Positions 14,666 to 17,360 of a stretch of 17,360 nt of DNA are shown piece after piece; position 1 is the first letter of the stretch; the number at the start of each line of letters is the position of its first letter. Origin of the DNA: Synergistaceae bacterium (GTDB lineage: Bacteria > Synergistota > Synergistia > Synergistales > Aminobacteriaceae); the NCBI GenBank assembly GCA_017475805.1, contig JAFVEW010000067.1, positions 1 through 17,360 on the forward strand, given 5' to 3'. Position numbers and translations under genes: made by a program. The notes beneath the pieces are model-generated. The model saw only the letters and a program-made list of their open reading frames with translations. It had not been told where the DNA came from and made no database searches.

Positions 14666-16774
14666 TTGAATGCAATACAAGGTAGTTTTCTTGGAATTTT
14701 AGACGGCAAGACTCAATATATTCTGCCTACATTTCAACGGCATTACAGTTGGGATAAAGAACAGTGTGAGCAACTTTGGAATGACCTAAAAAATATGGAA
14801 AAACGTAACAAAAAAGCTTATTTCATAGGCTCAATAGTCAATCAAGCTGTCGGTATTGTTCCAAGTGGCGTAAGGGTACAGCAATTTGTTCTAATCGATG
14901 GCCAGCAACGTCTTGCTACAATTATGTTGATTTTAATCGCCCTGAGGAATTATTGTATCGCTAATCCTGAAGATAAAAATGTAAATTTCACTTCAGATGA
15001 AATCAATAATATGTGGCTCAAAAATCAATATGCAAAAGATGATGAACACTATAAACTTCTTTTGGTAGGCGAAAACAGAGAAACTTTAATTGACCTCATC
15101 GAAGAAAAAATTGAAGGGAAAACTATATCCGAAGAAACTCGTTCTAAACTACTTCAGAATTATAAATTTTTCGAGGAAAAAATCTCAGAGAGCAAGTCAG
15201 AAATGACTCCAGCGGCACTTTATGAGGCAATAGGTAAGCTTCAAATTGTAAATATCACACTCGATGAAAGCGATGATCCACAGGCCATTTTTGAAAGCTT
15301 GAATTCGACCGGCAAGGATTTATCAAAATCAGATTTAATTCGTAATTTTGTTCTAATGGGATTAGATTACGAGACACAAACAGAAATCTACAAAAAATTT
15401 TGGCTTCCGATGGAAAAATTGTTCGGTAACGAAAAGCAGGATGCTCTAATGGATGATTTTTTTAGAGATTATCTTACTATGAAATTATCTCGTATCATAA
15501 AAGAAGACTTAGTTTATGATGAGTTCAAAAAATGGTTCTATTTTGAAAGCAATTTTGAGAAGAAAATTCCGGAGCTTTGTAACGATATTTTCAATTTTGC
15601 AACGTACTACACAAATATAATTTTTGCACGAAGCAGTAATCCGAAATTGCAATCTCTTTATGCAGAAATTAAAGAACTAAAAATGACCGTTGCATATCCG
15701 TTTTTAATGAAAGTAAATGACGATTTTAGAAGTGAATTAATCACAGAAGAGAATTTACTTGAAATTGTTCGACTGTCTATTAGCTATGTTGTACGAAGAA
15801 ACATTTGCGGCATAGAGGCGCGAGAGCTTAATAAGTCTTTTATGTATCTCCGCAACGGAATAGATAATCTCGATTACATGAACACCATGAAAACACGATG
15901 GACAACTTTGGAACGTTCAAGCCGCTTTCCTGACGACAAAGAATTTTTCACAGCTTTCTTGTCAAAAGATATTTATCACATGGATAGGCGGCGATATTAT
16001 ATCTTGGGAAAACTTGAAAATTTTGAAAACAAAGAAACAGTTATCCCCCAAAATTATACGATTGAACATGTAATGCCGCAAAACGAAAATTTATCTCGTC
16101 AGTGGCGCGAAGAACTCGGAGATAATTGGGAAAAAGTTCATGGGAAATATTTGCATACTATCGGAAATTTAACTCTCACTGCTTATAATTCCGAACTCGG
16201 AGACAAACCCTTCAGTGAAAAATTAAAAATGGATGGCGGCTATCTTAGCAGCGGTTTGAGACTGAATGAATTTATTCGTATTCAAACTCAATGGAACGAA
16301 GAAAAAATCAGGGAGCGTGCAAAAATTTTAGCAGACAAAGCCGTGAAAATTTGGCAATATCCTTTTGAAAACGGTAAGCCTGCGCAAGCAATGAAAAAAG
16401 GAAGCTCCCATGATAAAGTTTATTGCTTTGATGATTATCCTTCAAGCGAACTAACAAGAAAATTATTTGAGCTTTTGGATAAGCGAATCAAAAATCTTTC
16501 TGACGAAGTTACGCAAGTTTTTAATAAAAAATATATTGCTTATAAAGCCGAAGGCACGAATTTCGCTGATGTCATAGTCCTGAAGACAAAGCTCAAGATA
16601 ATCATAAACATGAAATTCAAAGAGGTAATTGATCCCTTGGGATTTTGCCGTGATGTCTCTAATATCGGAACGTGGGGCAATGGTGAGGTTGAAATTCATT
16701 TAGAAACCCCATCGCAAATTGATTATGTCATGGAAATAATTGAGCAATCCTTTGATAAACAACAAGCTGAATAA
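14666..16774 (+). CDS. DUF262-DUF1524 (HNH)-DUF5655 protein, GmrSD-like type IV restriction/defence candidate
   Basis: A 702-residue single-chain protein. The DUF262 part (ParB-like NTP-binding, as in GmrS) begins with FQRHYSW (23-29) and has the signature DGQQR at residues 78-82. The DUF1524 part (GmrD-like nuclease) has IEHVMPQ (466-472) with HNH-type His468 and the block HTIGNLTLTAYN (about 498-509). Residues about 575-697 match DUF5655, a frequent C-terminal partner. Proteins of this layout restrict phage DNA with modified bases, usually in an NTP-stimulated way; the substrate here is unknown. The TTG start is fixed by TAGGAGG 8 bases upstream. It stands alone, directly behind the rnf terminator and next to insertion-sequence debris. 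The last few codons and the stop lie inside an IS end, but the domains look intact. Confidence 0.88.
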   Translation: MNAIQGSFLGILDGKTQYILPTFQRHYSWDKEQCEQLWNDLKNMEKRNKKAYFIGSIVNQAVGIVPSGVRVQQFVLIDGQQRLATIMLILIALRNYCIANPEDKNVNFTSDEINNMWLKNQYAKDDEHYKLLLVGENRETLIDLIEEKIEGKTISEETRSKLLQNYKFFEEKISESKSEMTPAALYEAIGKLQIVNITLDESDDPQAIFESLNSTGKDLSKSDLIRNFVLMGLDYETQTEIYKKFWLPMEKLFGNEKQDALMDDFFRDYLTMKLSRIIKEDLVYDEFKKWFYFESNFEKKIPELCNDIFNFATYYTNIIFARSSNPKLQSLYAEIKELKMTVAYPFLMKVNDDFRSELITEENLLEIVRLSISYVVRRNICGIEARELNKSFMYLRNGIDNLDYMNTMKTRWTTLERSSRFPDDKEFFTAFLSKDIYHMDRRRYYILGKLENFENKETVIPQNYTIEHVMPQNENLSRQWREELGDNWEKVHGKYLHTIGNLTLTAYNSELGDKPFSEKLKMDGGYLSSGLRLNEFIRIQTQWNEEKIRERAKILADKAVKIWQYPFENGKPAQAMKKGSSHDKVYCFDDYPSSELTRKLFELLDKRIKNLSDEVTQVFNKKYIAYKAEGTNFADVIVLKTKLKIIINMKFKEVIDPLGFCRDVSNIGTWGNGEVEIHLETPSQIDYVMEIIEQSFDKQQAE

Positions 16775-16809
16775 TGGTCAATAAAGTCGACACGAAAAAG
16801 TAGAATATA
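16768..16809 (+). repeat. Solo IS3-family terminal repeat, older copy
   Basis: This stretch matches the IS end at 17145-17186 in the same orientation at about 36 of 42 positions and begins with the TG typical of IS3-family tips. The element body that should follow on the right is missing, so this is a relic of an earlier insertion. It supplies the stop codon of the DUF262/DUF1524 gene (TAA, 16772-16774). Confidence 0.75.
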
Positions 16810-16834
16810 TGAACTAAAAAGGCTTTTGATTAAC

Positions 16835-16872
16835 AATCCCCCTTTTGTCAGATAGCGGATGAAAGGGGGATT
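16835..16872 (+). repeat. Strong stem-loop of unknown role
   Basis: A perfect 11-bp inverted repeat, AATCCCCCTTT/AAAGGGGGATT, extends inwards by four more pairs (two of them G-U in plus-strand RNA) around an 8-base loop. The tail is mixed (TGAAAAAATC) rather than T-rich, so it is a poor intrinsic terminator on either strand. It could be an RNA-stabilising 3' hairpin for the upstream gene or a small palindromic repeat. Confidence 0.6.
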
Positions 16873-16881
16873 TGAAAAAAT

Positions 16882-17144
16882 CTATTTTAGAACTACAATA
16901 ACCTGCTGATTAGCCTCGTAAGGGTCTGAGGAATCAAGAAATTCACTTCATTCCTTGCTGAAGCTTACTGCCTAGCAAATCATATTAATTTTTTTGCTAT
17001 AGCCGCGCAAAGCTCAATGTCAATTCCTGAAAAGCCGCGTTCATCTCTAATCTCATAAGGCGGGAAACTTGCCGCGCAGCCTACCCATAATTTTTTATGT
17101 TTAGGGCTTGCATTAGAGTCAGAGAACTTATTTTTTGTACAGAC
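16882..17144 (-). pseudogene. Broken amino-acid-binding lipoprotein gene (SBP_bac_3 family)
   Basis: Remains of a periplasmic solute-binding protein of a polar amino-acid ABC transporter. Reading leftwards, one frame gives a Ser/Asn/Lys spacer and then LWVGCAASFPPYEIRDERGF plus SGIDIELCAAIAKK, the family's first lobe, ending at a stop near 16978. About 15 bases further, in another frame, AVSFSKE, a stop and then SDPYEANQQVIVVLK resemble the hinge segment found some 45 residues later in intact proteins. The gene therefore has an internal deletion, frameshifts and stops, and no C-terminal lobe. Its 5' side ends exactly at the IS tip (17145), so the signal sequence was cut off by the insertion. 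An uninterrupted frame through this area exists only by fusion with the IS end and is not a gene. Confidence 0.75.
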
Positions 17145-17360
17145 TGGATAATAGTCGATAAAGTGGACACGAAAAAGTAAAATAAATAAAAAATTACTTC
17201 TTTTTTGCCCAAAATTCCGCTTCTTTCTCATCTGGAGAAAGTCTGCCATTAGTGCTATGAGGCCGCTTTTTATTATAATATCCTTCAATATAAGAAAATA
17301 CAGACTGTTTTACTTCTTCAATTTACGAAAACTTTCGTCTATTTATTTCTTCCTTTTTGA
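17145..17360 (-). mobile_element. IS3-family insertion sequence, transposase-3' end portion
   Basis: The right-hand part of an IS3-family element that continues past the window. Its tip at 17145 reads TGGATAATAG and carries the inverted-repeat core AAAGTGGACACG, the complement of the TGTCCAC ends common in this family. The transposase end is encoded towards the tip. The other end and the target duplication are outside the window. A second, solo copy of this end lies 377 bases to the left. Confidence 0.8.
17194..17360 (-). pseudogene. IS3-family transposase (OrfB/rve), C-terminal fragment with in-frame stop
   Basis: The complement of this stretch encodes KKEEINRRKFS, a stop, then IEEVKQSVFSYIEGYY and NKKRPHSTNG..LSPDEKEAEFW. 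These are the C-terminal residues of IS3-family integrase-type transposases, which lie beyond the last catalytic Glu. The in-frame TAA at 17323-17325 interrupts the chain about 43 residues before its natural end. An extra T and a missing A close together, relative to an expected RRKFRKIEE, would explain it. The element is probably defective unless the stop is a sequencing error or is tolerated. Confidence 0.75.

Noticed and set aside
16860..16903. AAAGGGGGA followed by TTG AAA AAA, resembling the start region of the small ORF near 1708
   Set aside because: The frame closes after nine codons, and the G-run is already explained as an arm of the stem-loop at 16835-16872. The similarity is too short to support a relic.
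16980..17288. An open frame of about 100 codons on the minus strand with binding-protein-like residues
   Set aside because: It joins out-of-frame transposase sequence, the IS tip and a fragment of a solute-binding protein. It is a chance fusion, so only the pseudogene and IS parts are annotated.

Overview
This window looks like a chromosomal segment of an A+T-rich, strictly anaerobic bacterium. The evidence is a complete Rnf complex in the order C-D-G-E-A-B, the order used by many anaerobic Clostridia and Synergistota, together with strong GGAGG-type ribosome sites and frequent TTG starts (five genes). Protein flavour and the Lon-like AAA_32 protease would suit a gut-type Synergistota or a clostridial relative. 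This is an inference; no rRNA or tRNA marker is present to settle it.

Left part (1-1900, mostly minus strand). The window opens inside trpE (anthranilate synthase component I), preceded by a small exported protein. Next comes a 422-base gap (1479-1900) that lacks a long gene but is not empty. On the minus strand it holds a compact unit: an extended -10, a structured leader, a strong ribosome site, a 33-codon GTG-start ORF for a basic amphipathic peptide, and a large hairpin terminator whose wobble pairs fit only minus-strand RNA.

Central part (1849-9484, plus strand). A promoter-like TATAAT is followed by seven closely packed genes, with gaps of 20, 16, 3, 31, 4 and 4 bases. They encode a Trp-rich exported protein, a TPR-like protein, a Lon-like ATP-dependent protease, endonuclease III (nth), a zinc-containing macrodomain ADP-ribosyl hydrolase, a class M sirtuin (SirTM, a protein ADP-ribosyltransferase) and a Schlafen/AlbA_2-GHKL protein. 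SirTM and its macrodomain are a known write/erase pair. Here they lack the lipoylation partners (GcvH-L, lipoate ligase) known from pathogen operons and sit instead with protein-quality-control and DNA-repair genes.

Right-central part (9485-14650). The rnfCDGEAB operon encodes the membrane ferredoxin:NAD+ oxidoreductase that couples electron transfer to Na+ or H+ export. It ends in a clear intrinsic terminator.

Right part (14651-17360). Immediately after that terminator is a 702-residue DUF262-DUF1524(HNH)-DUF5655 protein of the GmrSD/type IV restriction kind. Its stop codon lies inside a solo IS3-family end. Then follow a strong stem-loop, the debris of an amino-acid-binding (SBP_bac_3) lipoprotein gene, and the 3' end of an IS3-family element whose transposase carries an in-frame stop. 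This side is an accessory, insertion-scarred region.
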